From: Mycolicibacterium vulneris
Lineage (GTDB): Bacteria > Actinomycetota > Actinomycetes > Mycobacteriales > Mycobacteriaceae
Direction: 5' to 3'
Assembly (NCBI RefSeq): GCF_002104765.1
Contig: NZ_NCXM01000023.1
Location: forward strand, 38,558-102,557
DNA length: 64,000 bases
Part shown: in pieces, positions 16,814 to 24,647 of the stretch
Layout: each line of letters begins with the position of its first letter
Numbering within the stretch: position 1 is the stretch's first letter
Program-made: the position numbers and the translations under genes
The notes under the pieces: model-generated
The model's database searches: none
Told to the model about the DNA's origin: nothing
The model's input: the letters and a program-made list of their open reading frames with translations, nothing else

Positions 16814-18205
16814 GTGCACCGCCCCGTGGCGTCCGTCATCGACACCGTAGTGAACCTGGCCAAACGGCGCGGCTTCGTTTTTCCCTCGGGGGAGATCTAC
16901 GGCGGCACCCGGTCGGCGTGGGATTACGGCCCGCTGGGTGTGGAGTTCAAAGAGAACATCAAACGTCAGTGGTGGCGCTCGGTGGTCAGCGGTCGCGACG
17001 ACGTCGTGGGCCTGGATTCCTCGATCATCCTGCCGCGCCAGGTGTGGGTGGCCTCCGGCCACGTCGAGGTGTTTCATGACCCGCTGGTCGAGTCGTTGAT
17101 CACCCACAAGCGCTACCGCGCCGACCATCTCATCGAGGCCTACGAAGCCAAGCACGGACATCCGCCGCCCAACGGGCTGGCTGACATCCGCGACCCGGAA
17201 ACCGGCGAGCCGGGCCAGTGGACCGAGCCGCGCGAGTTCAACATGATGCTCAAGACCCACCTGGGCCCGATCGAGACCGAGGAGGGCTTGCACTATCTGC
17301 GCCCCGAGACGGCGCAGGGCATCTTCGTCAACTTTGCCAACGTGGTGACGACCGCCCGTAAGAAGCCGCCATTCGGAATCGGCCAGATCGGCAAGAGTTT
17401 TCGCAACGAGATCACCCCGGGCAACTTCATTTTCCGGACCCGCGAGTTCGAACAAATGGAAATGGAGTTCTTCGTCGAGCCGTCGACCGCGAAGGAATGG
17501 CATCAGTACTGGATCGACACCCGCCTGCAATGGTATGTCGACCTGGGCATCGATCAGGGGAACTTACGGTTATTCGAACACCCCGCGGACAAGCTGTCGC
17601 ACTACTCCGACCGCACCGTCGACATCGAGTACAAGTTCGGTTTCGCCGGTAACCCGTGGGGCGAGTTGGAAGGTGTCGCCAACCGCACGGACTTCGACTT
17701 GTCGACGCATGCAAAGCATTCCGGCGTCGACCTGTCGTTCTACGACCAGGTCACCGACACCCGGTACACGCCGTATGTGATCGAGCCGGCCGCAGGCCTG
17801 ACGCGGTCGTTCATGGCCTTCTTGATCGACGCCTATGTGGAGGACGAGGCCCCGAACGCCAAGGGCAAGATGGAAAAACGCACGGTGCTGCGTTTGGACC
17901 CGCGCCTGTCTCCGGTCAAGGCCGCGGTGCTTCCGCTGTCCCGTCACGCCGACTTGAGCCCAAAGGCGCGGGACTTGGCCGCCGAGTTGCGCAAGTTTTG
18001 GAATATCGACTTCGACGACGCCGGTGCGATCGGACGACGTTATCGGCGCCAGGACGAGATTGGTACGCCGTTCTGCGTCACGGTCGATTTCGACTCACTC
18101 GAGGACAACGCCGTGACGGTGCGCCGGCGCGACGACATGTCCCAGGAGCGCGTCCCGATGAATGCCGTGTCCGACTATCTGGCGATGCGCCTGAAGGGCT
18201 GCTAA
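16814..18205 (+). CDS. glyS: Glycyl-tRNA synthetase
   Basis: 463-residue homodimeric class II aminoacyl-tRNA synthetase charging tRNA-Gly. Motif-type blocks include GFVFPSGEIYGG, WDYGPLGVE, LRPETAQGIFVNF, GIGQIGKSFRNEI, TREFEQMEMEFF and GLTRSFMAFL. The GTG at 16814 (MHRPVASVIDTVVNLAKRRG) preceded by AAAGGGA matches the M. tuberculosis protein in start and length; longer in-frame starts would overlap the smtB promoter. It is transcribed divergently from the smtB-zur pair. Confidence 0.97.
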   Translation: MHRPVASVIDTVVNLAKRRGFVFPSGEIYGGTRSAWDYGPLGVEFKENIKRQWWRSVVSGRDDVVGLDSSIILPRQVWVASGHVEVFHDPLVESLITHKRYRADHLIEAYEAKHGHPPPNGLADIRDPETGEPGQWTEPREFNMMLKTHLGPIETEEGLHYLRPETAQGIFVNFANVVTTARKKPPFGIGQIGKSFRNEITPGNFIFRTREFEQMEMEFFVEPSTAKEWHQYWIDTRLQWYVDLGIDQGNLRLFEHPADKLSHYSDRTVDIEYKFGFAGNPWGELEGVANRTDFDLSTHAKHSGVDLSFYDQVTDTRYTPYVIEPAAGLTRSFMAFLIDAYVEDEAPNAKGKMEKRTVLRLDPRLSPVKAAVLPLSRHADLSPKARDLAAELRKFWNIDFDDAGAIGRRYRRQDEIGTPFCVTVDFDSLEDNAVTVRRRDDMSQERVPMNAVSDYLAMRLKGC

Positions 18206-18457
18206 TCGGCCAGTTGGTGGCGCGGTCTTGCATATTGTCTGTCCCGTTGCGCCGACGCACGTCTGATGGCCCCGCGCGGCTGGCGATGCGCCATCACCGA
18301 CGCCGGATTTCCGAAATAAGGTTTGGTTAAAGTTCGGCCTTTCGCGGTGACGGTGCCTTAGGATCCCCTCTGGGGCAAAAGTAGGTAGCTAACGGCCGCG
18401 GGCGGACGTCGGGCCGTCCGGGGTAGGAGCCGTTGACTCGGTCGGTTGGGGTTGCAA

Positions 18458-19684
18458 ATGATTCCCGCGTTTGTGTTCTTCCCTCCTGAGATCAACTCGG
18501 CCTTGATAGTTGGCGGCCCGGGGGCCGGGCCCCTGTTCGAGGCGGCCTCGGCGTGGGATGGGCTGGCCGTTGAGCTGTCATCCTCGGCATCGTCGTTTCA
18601 CACCACGGTTTCCGATTTAGCCGGTGCCGCCTGGATGGGGCCGTCGTCGATGTCGATGACCGCTGCCGCGGCGCCCTATGTGGAATGGCTGATTATCGCC
18701 GCGGCGCAAGCAGAGGTGGCGGCCCTGCAGGCCCGGCTGGCGGCGTTGGCTTTCGAGGGCGCTTTGGTGGCGACGGTGCCGTTGCCGCAGGTGTTGGCGA
18801 ACCGCGCCCGGCTGCTCGTGCTGATCGCGACGAACTTCTTCGGCATCAACACGGCGGCCATTGCGCAAACCGAGCTCGAATACGTCGAGATGTGGGCGCA
18901 GGATGTGGCGGCGATGTTGGGCTATCACGCCGGGGCTCAATCGATGGCGCTGGCATTGCCGGAGTTCAGCGTGCCGCCCGCGGCCCTGGGGGGTAGCGCA
19001 CCGTCCGCGGACCTGGCGGGCCTGGCGGGATTGGTGACTGCTCCGCTGAGTTTGGCATCGCAGTTCTTCCAGGGCCTGTCCTCACTGGGGACCGCCTTCG
19101 CCTCCGAACTGCAGTCGGTGTTCGGCGCGCTCTCGCCGGCCGTTTCGTTGCTTACGTCGACGCCGGTGGCCACGTTGACGACGGTCGCGCAGGCCGGGAT
19201 GTATCCGGCCACCGCTTTGATGACGCCCATGGCGACGCTCGCCCATAGTGCCGGACCCGCGGGCCCAACTGCGGCGCCCGCGGCCGCGCCGGCACTGGCA
19301 CCGGCGTTGGTCGGCGCAACCAGTGCGCCCCTGAGCGCGCCACACAGCGCGGGTAGCCCGCTATCCGACCTGCAGCCGTTGGCCGGTGGTGGGTTGGGCG
19401 CCTTGGGCGTTGCGACGGCGGGCCTGGGGAGCGCGCGGTTCATCGGGTCGATGTCGGTGCCCGCCGCGTGGGAAGGGTCGATGCCGGCGTACATCGCCAC
19501 TCCGGCGATGTCGGGCGTGGGCTCCGGAGCGCCAACCGTCGCCGCGGCCGCGGGGTCGGGCAGTGGTGTGCCGATGGCCGCGATGCCGGTGGGCGACAAG
19601 AGCCCCGAAGGCGAGGACCGCGGGACGCGAGCCCAGGTGGTGAGGTCTCGTCCCAAGGTGGTCCCGCGCAACCGCCCGGGATAG
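18458..19684 (+). CDS. PPE family protein, SVP subgroup
   Basis: 408-residue PPE protein. The N-terminal PPE domain starts MIPAFVFFPPEINSALI, with PPE at residues 9-11, the WxG motif WMG at 59-61 and the family block YVEMWAQDVAAMLGYH. The SVP signature GxxSVPxxW is at GSMSVPAAW (residues 330-338), in an Ala/Pro/Gly-rich C-terminal half. Such proteins are exported by type VII (ESX) systems, usually with a PE partner; none is encoded nearby. The ATG at 18458 fits the family start. It lies where H37Rv has PPE40 next to glyS, but it is shorter. The 252 bp before it show no gene. Confidence 0.93.
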   Translation: MIPAFVFFPPEINSALIVGGPGAGPLFEAASAWDGLAVELSSSASSFHTTVSDLAGAAWMGPSSMSMTAAAAPYVEWLIIAAAQAEVAALQARLAALAFEGALVATVPLPQVLANRARLLVLIATNFFGINTAAIAQTELEYVEMWAQDVAAMLGYHAGAQSMALALPEFSVPPAALGGSAPSADLAGLAGLVTAPLSLASQFFQGLSSLGTAFASELQSVFGALSPAVSLLTSTPVATLTTVAQAGMYPATALMTPMATLAHSAGPAGPTAAPAAAPALAPALVGATSAPLSAPHSAGSPLSDLQPLAGGGLGALGVATAGLGSARFIGSMSVPAAWEGSMPAYIATPAMSGVGSGAPTVAAAAGSGSGVPMAAMPVGDKSPEGEDRGTRAQVVRSRPKVVPRNRPG

Positions 19685-20201
19685 CGGCGCGGTACTGCTG
19701 TTGCAGACGTGAATATTGTGCAGTAGGGCGCGAATTCATACTTTCGGTTATGCGGGCTTGCGTGGCAACGAGCGTTGTATCGTGCCGCGCGAATTAATCC
19801 GTTGCTCCTAGTAACAACTCGCAACCGGTCCACTCGTTCAGCGGATGAACCGAAAGGGACCTATTGCAGCGACGCGCCGCGAAGCTACGTCCGCCCGTCG
19901 AAGTTGGGGGGCGACCTCGATGAGAGCTCTAAAGCGTTGCCCGCCAACGAATCTAGGTCCGACGATGCGGTCGCATGACACCGCCCGTCGAGCGTCGGCA
20001 CACGGCGTTGTCGATGCGGGCGGTGATCCGCGGCTGCCGTCGCGGACCCGGCGAAGAGCCGCCCGCTGTTGCGCACGTTTCCAAGATCGAAACTGGCAAT
20101 TCACACATATTTTCTTCAGTTTGCCTTACGATGTGACCGGTTGGTGTAAGTAGGTTCGCCACAGCGCCCGAACGCTCTATCGGCTGTGGAAGGGGGCAGG
20201 G
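19685..20201. other. Non-coding stretch after the PPE gene
   Basis: I see no credible gene in these 517 bases; short open frames lack ribosome binding sites and have erratic codon use. Composition is more AT-rich than its surroundings, especially at 19690-19830 and 20095-20155. A weak promoter-like pair TTGCCT (20121-20126) and TGTAAG (20145-20150), spaced 18, could serve the small gene at 20202. In H37Rv the equivalent interval carries IS6110, PPE38, plc and esx genes as I recall. None of these is here. Confidence 0.5.
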
Positions 20202-20489
20202 GTGCTTTTGCCTCTCGGTTCGCCGTTGCCGGATGACACGGTGTCGGCAGTTCGAGGTGAGTCCGGCATGCTCGGTGGTCTGTCGGTTCCACTCAAGTGG
20301 GGCGTGGTCGTCCCACCAGATGACTACGACCACTGGGCGCCGAAGCCGGACGTCAGTGCCGAAGCTCCCGAAGAAACGGCCGACGTCCCCCGCCCGACAG
20401 CCGTTGCAGACGGCTTGTGGAGCGGGTGGGAAGGTGACAGCGTCCCACGCAGCCCGGGCGTGATACCGCATTCCCCGGCAGCCGGCTGA
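20202..20489 (+). CDS. Small protein with an isolated PPE-SVP motif (GGLSVPLKW)
   Basis: 95-residue protein with a good ribosome binding site (GGAAGGGGGCAGGG) before a GTG start and mostly G or C at codon third positions. Residues 25-33, GGLSVPLKW, fit the GxxSVPxxW signature that defines the C terminus of PPE-SVP proteins, yet no PPE domain, WxG or signal peptide precedes it. The rest is acidic and rich in Pro and Trp (PPDDYDHWAPKPD; GLWSGWEGDSVP). It may be the remnant C terminus of a lost PPE gene or a stand-alone small ESX-related protein. It ends 45 bp from the convergent TPM-domain gene. Confidence 0.55.
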   Translation: MLLPLGSPLPDDTVSAVRGESGMLGGLSVPLKWGVVVPPDDYDHWAPKPDVSAEAPEETADVPRPTAVADGLWSGWEGDSVPRSPGVIPHSPAAG

Positions 20490-20533
20490 GACCGAAGCAA
20501 ACCCAAAAGCTGATCGTCGGCGTCAGGCACGGC

Positions 20534-22525
20534 TCAGAATCGGCCGCCGCCGCCCATGAAACCGCCGCCTGACGAACTCGGGCTGCCGCCGAACGAGGTC
20601 GGGCTCCAGCCGCCGAATCCGCCTTGCATTCCTCCGCCGAGGACTTTGCCGATGATGATCCCGCCGAGCATCGCGCCCATGTCGCTGCCGCCGCGGCCCA
20701 GGTAGGCACGCTGCGCCAGTTGCACATCGTCGTTGGCCAGGGACTGCGCCGTGGCGGCCAGCGTCGACGCCGCATTGGCGTGGGTGATCGCCTCGGTCGG
20801 CAGCGTCGCCCGTTTGTCCTCCGCGGCTTGGAGATGCCGTCTGGCCTCGGCCAGCCGGGTGCGCGCCTCGGGGCCGATGCTGCCCCGACGCGTGTCGACG
20901 TAGTCCGACACCGCGCGCACCCTCGACTGCGCGGTGAACAACGCCTGCTCCAATGACCGGTTGAGTTGTTCGGCGGCGGCCTGCTCTCGGGCCAGCGTGG
21001 CCAGTAGCGCGTTGAGGCCGGCGTCGGCCTTGGTCAGCTGACTGAACTCGCCCAGCGGATCGTCGGATGCGCCGGCTCGTGCGCTCTCGACGGCCCTGAC
21101 GGCCGCGTCGCGCGCCGCAACCAGATCACCGCGGTGCGCGGGTTTGGCGTTCGCTGTTTTCTTCAGGAGTTCGTCCGCGCGGTCGATGCCGTTCTGGATG
21201 TCGGTCATCGCCGACGGCAACCGGTCAATGGCGTGCTGAATGTCGTTGGCGGCGTTGTCCACCGCGTCGAGCAACGCGCGTGCCTGGCCCAGCGCCGACT
21301 CTGCGGCGCGGACGGCATCGACCAGACTGGCCTGCTGCCCGCTGACGGCTTGGGTGGCAAGCTCACGGGCGCTGCCGATGTTGCGGTCGGCGAATGCCAG
21401 GCGTTCCTTGGCCGCCGTGACATTGCCGGACACCGAGGTCAGTGCGGCAGCACTGAAGTCCTTGTGCAGCGCGGCAAGTCGTTCCTCGGCCGGTGCGATG
21501 CGGGTGGTGAGTTCCACGTACTGCTGCGTCAGCGAGTCCAGCCGGGTGGGGGCGTTGATCACCAAATCGCGCAGCTTCTCGAATGCCTCGGTCTGTGACT
21601 CCAGTTCGCGGTCGGCCCGCGCCGCCGAGACGATCACCTGGGTGAGCAACTCACGCCGCTGCGCCGGCGTGTCCGGCGTCGCGTCGTCGAGCTGCTGGCG
21701 GATCGTGAATGCCTGGGACAGAGCCGCTTTCGCGTTGGTCACGGCCCGGGTGAATGGCTGGGTGCGGTCTTCGCCGAATTCGCTGACCGCCAGGTCCAAT
21801 TCGTTGGCGCTGGTGCGTACCGCATTGTCGACGTCCACCACCAGCGCGCGGGACAGGTCGTCGAGTGCCTGCGGCGGCACCGCGGCCAGCGCATCGGCGT
21901 CGGTGGGGTCGACCCGGCGTGCCGCGGCCAACGCCGCGGCGCGTCGGCGCCGGCCACGATAACGCATGACCAGCAACAGGACTGCCAACGAGACGAGAAT
22001 GCCCGCCAGCACGGCCAGCAGTGCCACCCGGCCCGACGAACCGGGCGAGGTGTCGAGCCCGTTGGCCGCCGCGACGGCGGCCCCACTCCAATCCCCGTTG
22101 TGCAGGGCGGGCTCGATCTTGTTGCGCCGCAACTTGTCGACCTGGTTTGCGTTGATGCTCTTGATCGTGGTGGGCACCAGGAACGCGTATTCACGGCTGG
22201 TGGTGCCGACGGCCAGCAGCGCGTCGTAGGCGCCCAGGTCGCTGCTGCTCACGGTGCGCTGTGCCCATTCGGCCGGGGCCTGCCCGGAGAAGCTGTCGAC
22301 GTAGACCACCCACAGCCGGATGTGGCGGTCGGTGTACAGCTTGTTGAGGGCGGAGCTGACCGCGCTGTGCCCGGAATTCGACAAGGCCCCAGCGGGATCA
22401 GTGATGTAGTCGGCCAACCGGAATGGTGGTTGCGCGCCGGCGGACGGTGCCAGGAGCAGGCTGCCGCCGAGGCTAACCGTGAGGATCGTCGCGAGCACGG
22501 CGATCAGACGAGCGGTGCAGCGCAT
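20534..22525 (-). CDS. TPM-domain membrane protein with long coiled-coil region (Rv2345-like)
   Basis: 663-residue membrane protein equivalent to Rv2345. A signal peptide (IAVLATILTVSLGGSLLLAP) is followed by an extracytoplasmic TPM domain (ADYITDPAGALSNSG; RHIRLWVVYVDSFSG). One membrane helix comes next (LLAVLAGILVSLAVLLLVMRY, residues about 172-192), then a basic stop-transfer segment (RGRRRR). About 420 residues of Ala/Arg/Glu-rich helices with coiled-coil character follow. The tail is Gly/Ser-rich and ends FMGGGGRF. Function unknown; TPM domains occur in membrane-protein quality-control factors. It is divergent from dgt. Confidence 0.85.
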   Translation of the reverse strand: MRCTARLIAVLATILTVSLGGSLLLAPSAGAQPPFRLADYITDPAGALSNSGHSAVSSALNKLYTDRHIRLWVVYVDSFSGQAPAEWAQRTVSSSDLGAYDALLAVGTTSREYAFLVPTTIKSINANQVDKLRRNKIEPALHNGDWSGAAVAAANGLDTSPGSSGRVALLAVLAGILVSLAVLLLVMRYRGRRRRAAALAAARRVDPTDADALAAVPPQALDDLSRALVVDVDNAVRTSANELDLAVSEFGEDRTQPFTRAVTNAKAALSQAFTIRQQLDDATPDTPAQRRELLTQVIVSAARADRELESQTEAFEKLRDLVINAPTRLDSLTQQYVELTTRIAPAEERLAALHKDFSAAALTSVSGNVTAAKERLAFADRNIGSARELATQAVSGQQASLVDAVRAAESALGQARALLDAVDNAANDIQHAIDRLPSAMTDIQNGIDRADELLKKTANAKPAHRGDLVAARDAAVRAVESARAGASDDPLGEFSQLTKADAGLNALLATLAREQAAAEQLNRSLEQALFTAQSRVRAVSDYVDTRRGSIGPEARTRLAEARRHLQAAEDKRATLPTEAITHANAASTLAATAQSLANDDVQLAQRAYLGRGGSDMGAMLGGIIIGKVLGGGMQGGFGGWSPTSFGGSPSSSGGGFMGGGGRF

Positions 22526-22668
22526 AGGGCCAATCTAGCCCCGCGACGATGCAGGCCAGTAGGCCCGATGAGGAGTGGGGCGGTCAGGCACGGGTCCGCC
22601 GCGACACACGCCAGCAGGCCTGAGTCGAGCCAGACTTCAGCGGGCATTCCCTGGCAGACTGTGCGTCG

Positions 22669-23934
22669 GTGACCAGGAATCAGCACGACCCATACGACGA
22701 CTTCGACCGTCACCGACGGGTGGCCGAAGCGCCGAAGACTGCGGGTCTGCCGGGTACCGAGGGTCAGCACCGCACCGACTTCGCTCGCGATCGCGCGCGC
22801 GTCCTGCACAGCGCCGCGCTGCGCCGATTGGCCGACAAGACCCAGGTGGTCGGGCCCCGCGAAGGCGACACGCCACGCACCCGGTTGACGCATTCGCTCG
22901 AGGTCGCCCAGATCGGGCGGGGGATGGCGATCGGGCTGGGCTGCGACCTCGACCTGGTCGAGCTGGCGGGACTGGCCCACGACATCGGCCACCCGCCCTA
23001 CGGCCACAACGGTGAACGGGCGCTCGACGAGGTCGCGACGGATTATGGCGGCTTCGAGGGCAACGCCCAGAACTTCCGAATCCTGACCAGTCTCGAGCCC
23101 AAAGTCCTTGACGAGCAAGGCAATAGCGCGGGGCTGAATCTGACTCGCGCGTCGCTGGACGCGGTCACGAAGTATCCGTGGCCCCGGGGCGAAGGACAAC
23201 GCAAGTTCGGGTTCTACGACGACGACCGCGAGCCGGCCGCCTGGGTTCGGGCGGGCGCGCCGGAGGGCCGGATGTGCCTGGAGGCGCAGGTCATGGATTG
23301 GGCCGACGACGTGGCGTATTCGGTGCACGACGTCGAGGACGGTGTGGTGTCCCAACGCATCGACCTGCGGGTGCTCTCCGACGACGACGAGGCCGCCGCG
23401 TTGGCCAAACTGGGCGAGACCGAATTCTCCCGGGTGTGTGCCGATGACTTCATGGCGGCCGCGCGACGGCTCGCCGCCTTGCCGGTGGTCGCCGCCGTCG
23501 GCAAGTACGACGCCACGCTCGCGGCATCGGTCGCGCTGAAGCGGTTGACCAGTGAGCTGGTCGGCAGGTTCGCCTCGGCGGCCATCGCCACCACCCGCGC
23601 GGCGGCCGGCCCCGGACCCCTGGTGCGCTACCGGGCCGAGCTGCACGTTCCCGACCTGGTGCGTGCCGAGGTCGCCTTGCTGAAAATCCTGGCGCTGCAA
23701 TTCATCATGTCCGATCCGCGGCATCAGGAAACCCAAGCCGGGCAGCGCGAACGCATCCACCGGGTCGCGCACTGGCTGTATGCCGGGGCACCCCGGACGC
23801 TCGATCCGGTCTTTGCTGCGGCCTTCAACACCGCGGCCGACGACAGTGCGCGATGGCGGGTCATCGTCGACCAGATCGCCTCGTTCACCGAGGGCCGGCT
23901 CGAACGGATCGACGTCCGCCAGGCCGCTCCGTAG
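22669..23934 (+). CDS. dgt: Deoxyguanosinetriphosphate triphosphohydrolase (dGTPase)
   Basis: 421-residue HD-domain dNTP triphosphohydrolase releasing tripolyphosphate from dGTP. The N-terminal block RDRARVLHSAALRRLADKTQV is typical. Metal ligands come from LTHSLEVAQIGRG, the HD pair in GLAHDIGHPPYGHNGE and the later aspartate in WADDVAYSVHD. The GTG start at 22669 (MTRNQHDPYDDFDRHRR) matches the mycobacterial family. In H37Rv dgt directly precedes dnaG; here a SodC-like gene is placed between them. Confidence 0.95.
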   Translation: MTRNQHDPYDDFDRHRRVAEAPKTAGLPGTEGQHRTDFARDRARVLHSAALRRLADKTQVVGPREGDTPRTRLTHSLEVAQIGRGMAIGLGCDLDLVELAGLAHDIGHPPYGHNGERALDEVATDYGGFEGNAQNFRILTSLEPKVLDEQGNSAGLNLTRASLDAVTKYPWPRGEGQRKFGFYDDDREPAAWVRAGAPEGRMCLEAQVMDWADDVAYSVHDVEDGVVSQRIDLRVLSDDDEAAALAKLGETEFSRVCADDFMAAARRLAALPVVAAVGKYDATLAASVALKRLTSELVGRFASAAIATTRAAAGPGPLVRYRAELHVPDLVRAEVALLKILALQFIMSDPRHQETQAGQRERIHRVAHWLYAGAPRTLDPVFAAAFNTAADDSARWRVIVDQIASFTEGRLERIDVRQAAP

Positions 23935-24000
23935 TCGCGGCGGGCATGAAGTCGTCCGGTCCGGGCATCGGCGGGGCCGCCGCGAGTTAGGCTGCCCGAC

Positions 24001-24618
24001 GTGAAGAAATTCAGCGGCTCGCCCTTTGCGGCCTCCTTCTTGATGGGACTGCCCGTCGTCGCCATGACAGCCTGCAGTTCACCGCAGCATGCGAGCACCC
24101 AGCCGGGCACCACCCCGCCGGTGAAGAGTGCCGCTCCGACGTCCTCCGGTGAGACGACGACCCCGGCACCGGCCGGCGGCCCGCTCAGCGCGGAACTGAA
24201 GACGCCCGATGGCCGCTCGGCGGCCACCGCGACCTTCGACTTCACCGGCGGCTACGTGACCGTCACCGTGAAGACGGCGGCGCCCGGCATCCTGACGCCC
24301 GGCTTCCACGGCCTGCACGTGCACGAGATCGGCAAGTGCGAGCCGAACTCTGTGGCACCCACCGGCGGTGCGCCCGGGAACTTCCTGTCCGCCGGCGGTC
24401 ACTATCAGGCGCCCGGTCACACCGGGAAGCCGGAAAGCGGCGACCTGACGTCGCTCGAGGTCCGTCAGGACGGCTCGGCGTACCTGGTCACCACCACCGA
24501 TTCGTTCAACCGGGACGACCTGCTGGCGGGTAACAAGACCGCGCTGATGCTGCACGGCGCCCAGGACACCGAGAACGCGATGGACCGGGTCGCCTGCGGC
24601 GTCATCGGTACCGGCTAG
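24001..24618 (+). CDS. SodC-like copper superoxide dismutase lipoprotein lacking the electrostatic loop
   Basis: 205-residue lipoprotein. The signal peptide ends in AMTAC (lipobox) and is followed by SSPQHAST, the same start as mature mycobacterial SodC. The SOD fold keeps four potential copper histidines: two in FHGLHVHEIGKCE, one in AGGHYQ and one in ALMLHG. Cysteines in GKCE and VACGVIG fit the conserved disulfide. Compared with SodC of M. tuberculosis as I recall it, the segment between ALMLHG and RVACGVIG is about 25 residues shorter, removing the electrostatic loop, and GGHYH is GGHYQ. The zinc-site residues are also missing, as in Cu-only SODs. It may act against extracellular superoxide or have lost activity. 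It sits between dgt and dnaG. Confidence 0.82.
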   Translation: MKKFSGSPFAASFLMGLPVVAMTACSSPQHASTQPGTTPPVKSAAPTSSGETTTPAPAGGPLSAELKTPDGRSAATATFDFTGGYVTVTVKTAAPGILTPGFHGLHVHEIGKCEPNSVAPTGGAPGNFLSAGGHYQAPGHTGKPESGDLTSLEVRQDGSAYLVTTTDSFNRDDLLAGNKTALMLHGAQDTENAMDRVACGVIGTG

Positions 24619-24647
24619 CTTTCGCCGTCGCGCCTTAGACTGAGCCG

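Noticed and set aside
19845..20153. 102-codon plus-strand frame after the PPE gene
   Set aside because: No ribosome binding site, Arg/Ser/Pro-rich composition without domain features, codon third positions not GC-biased.
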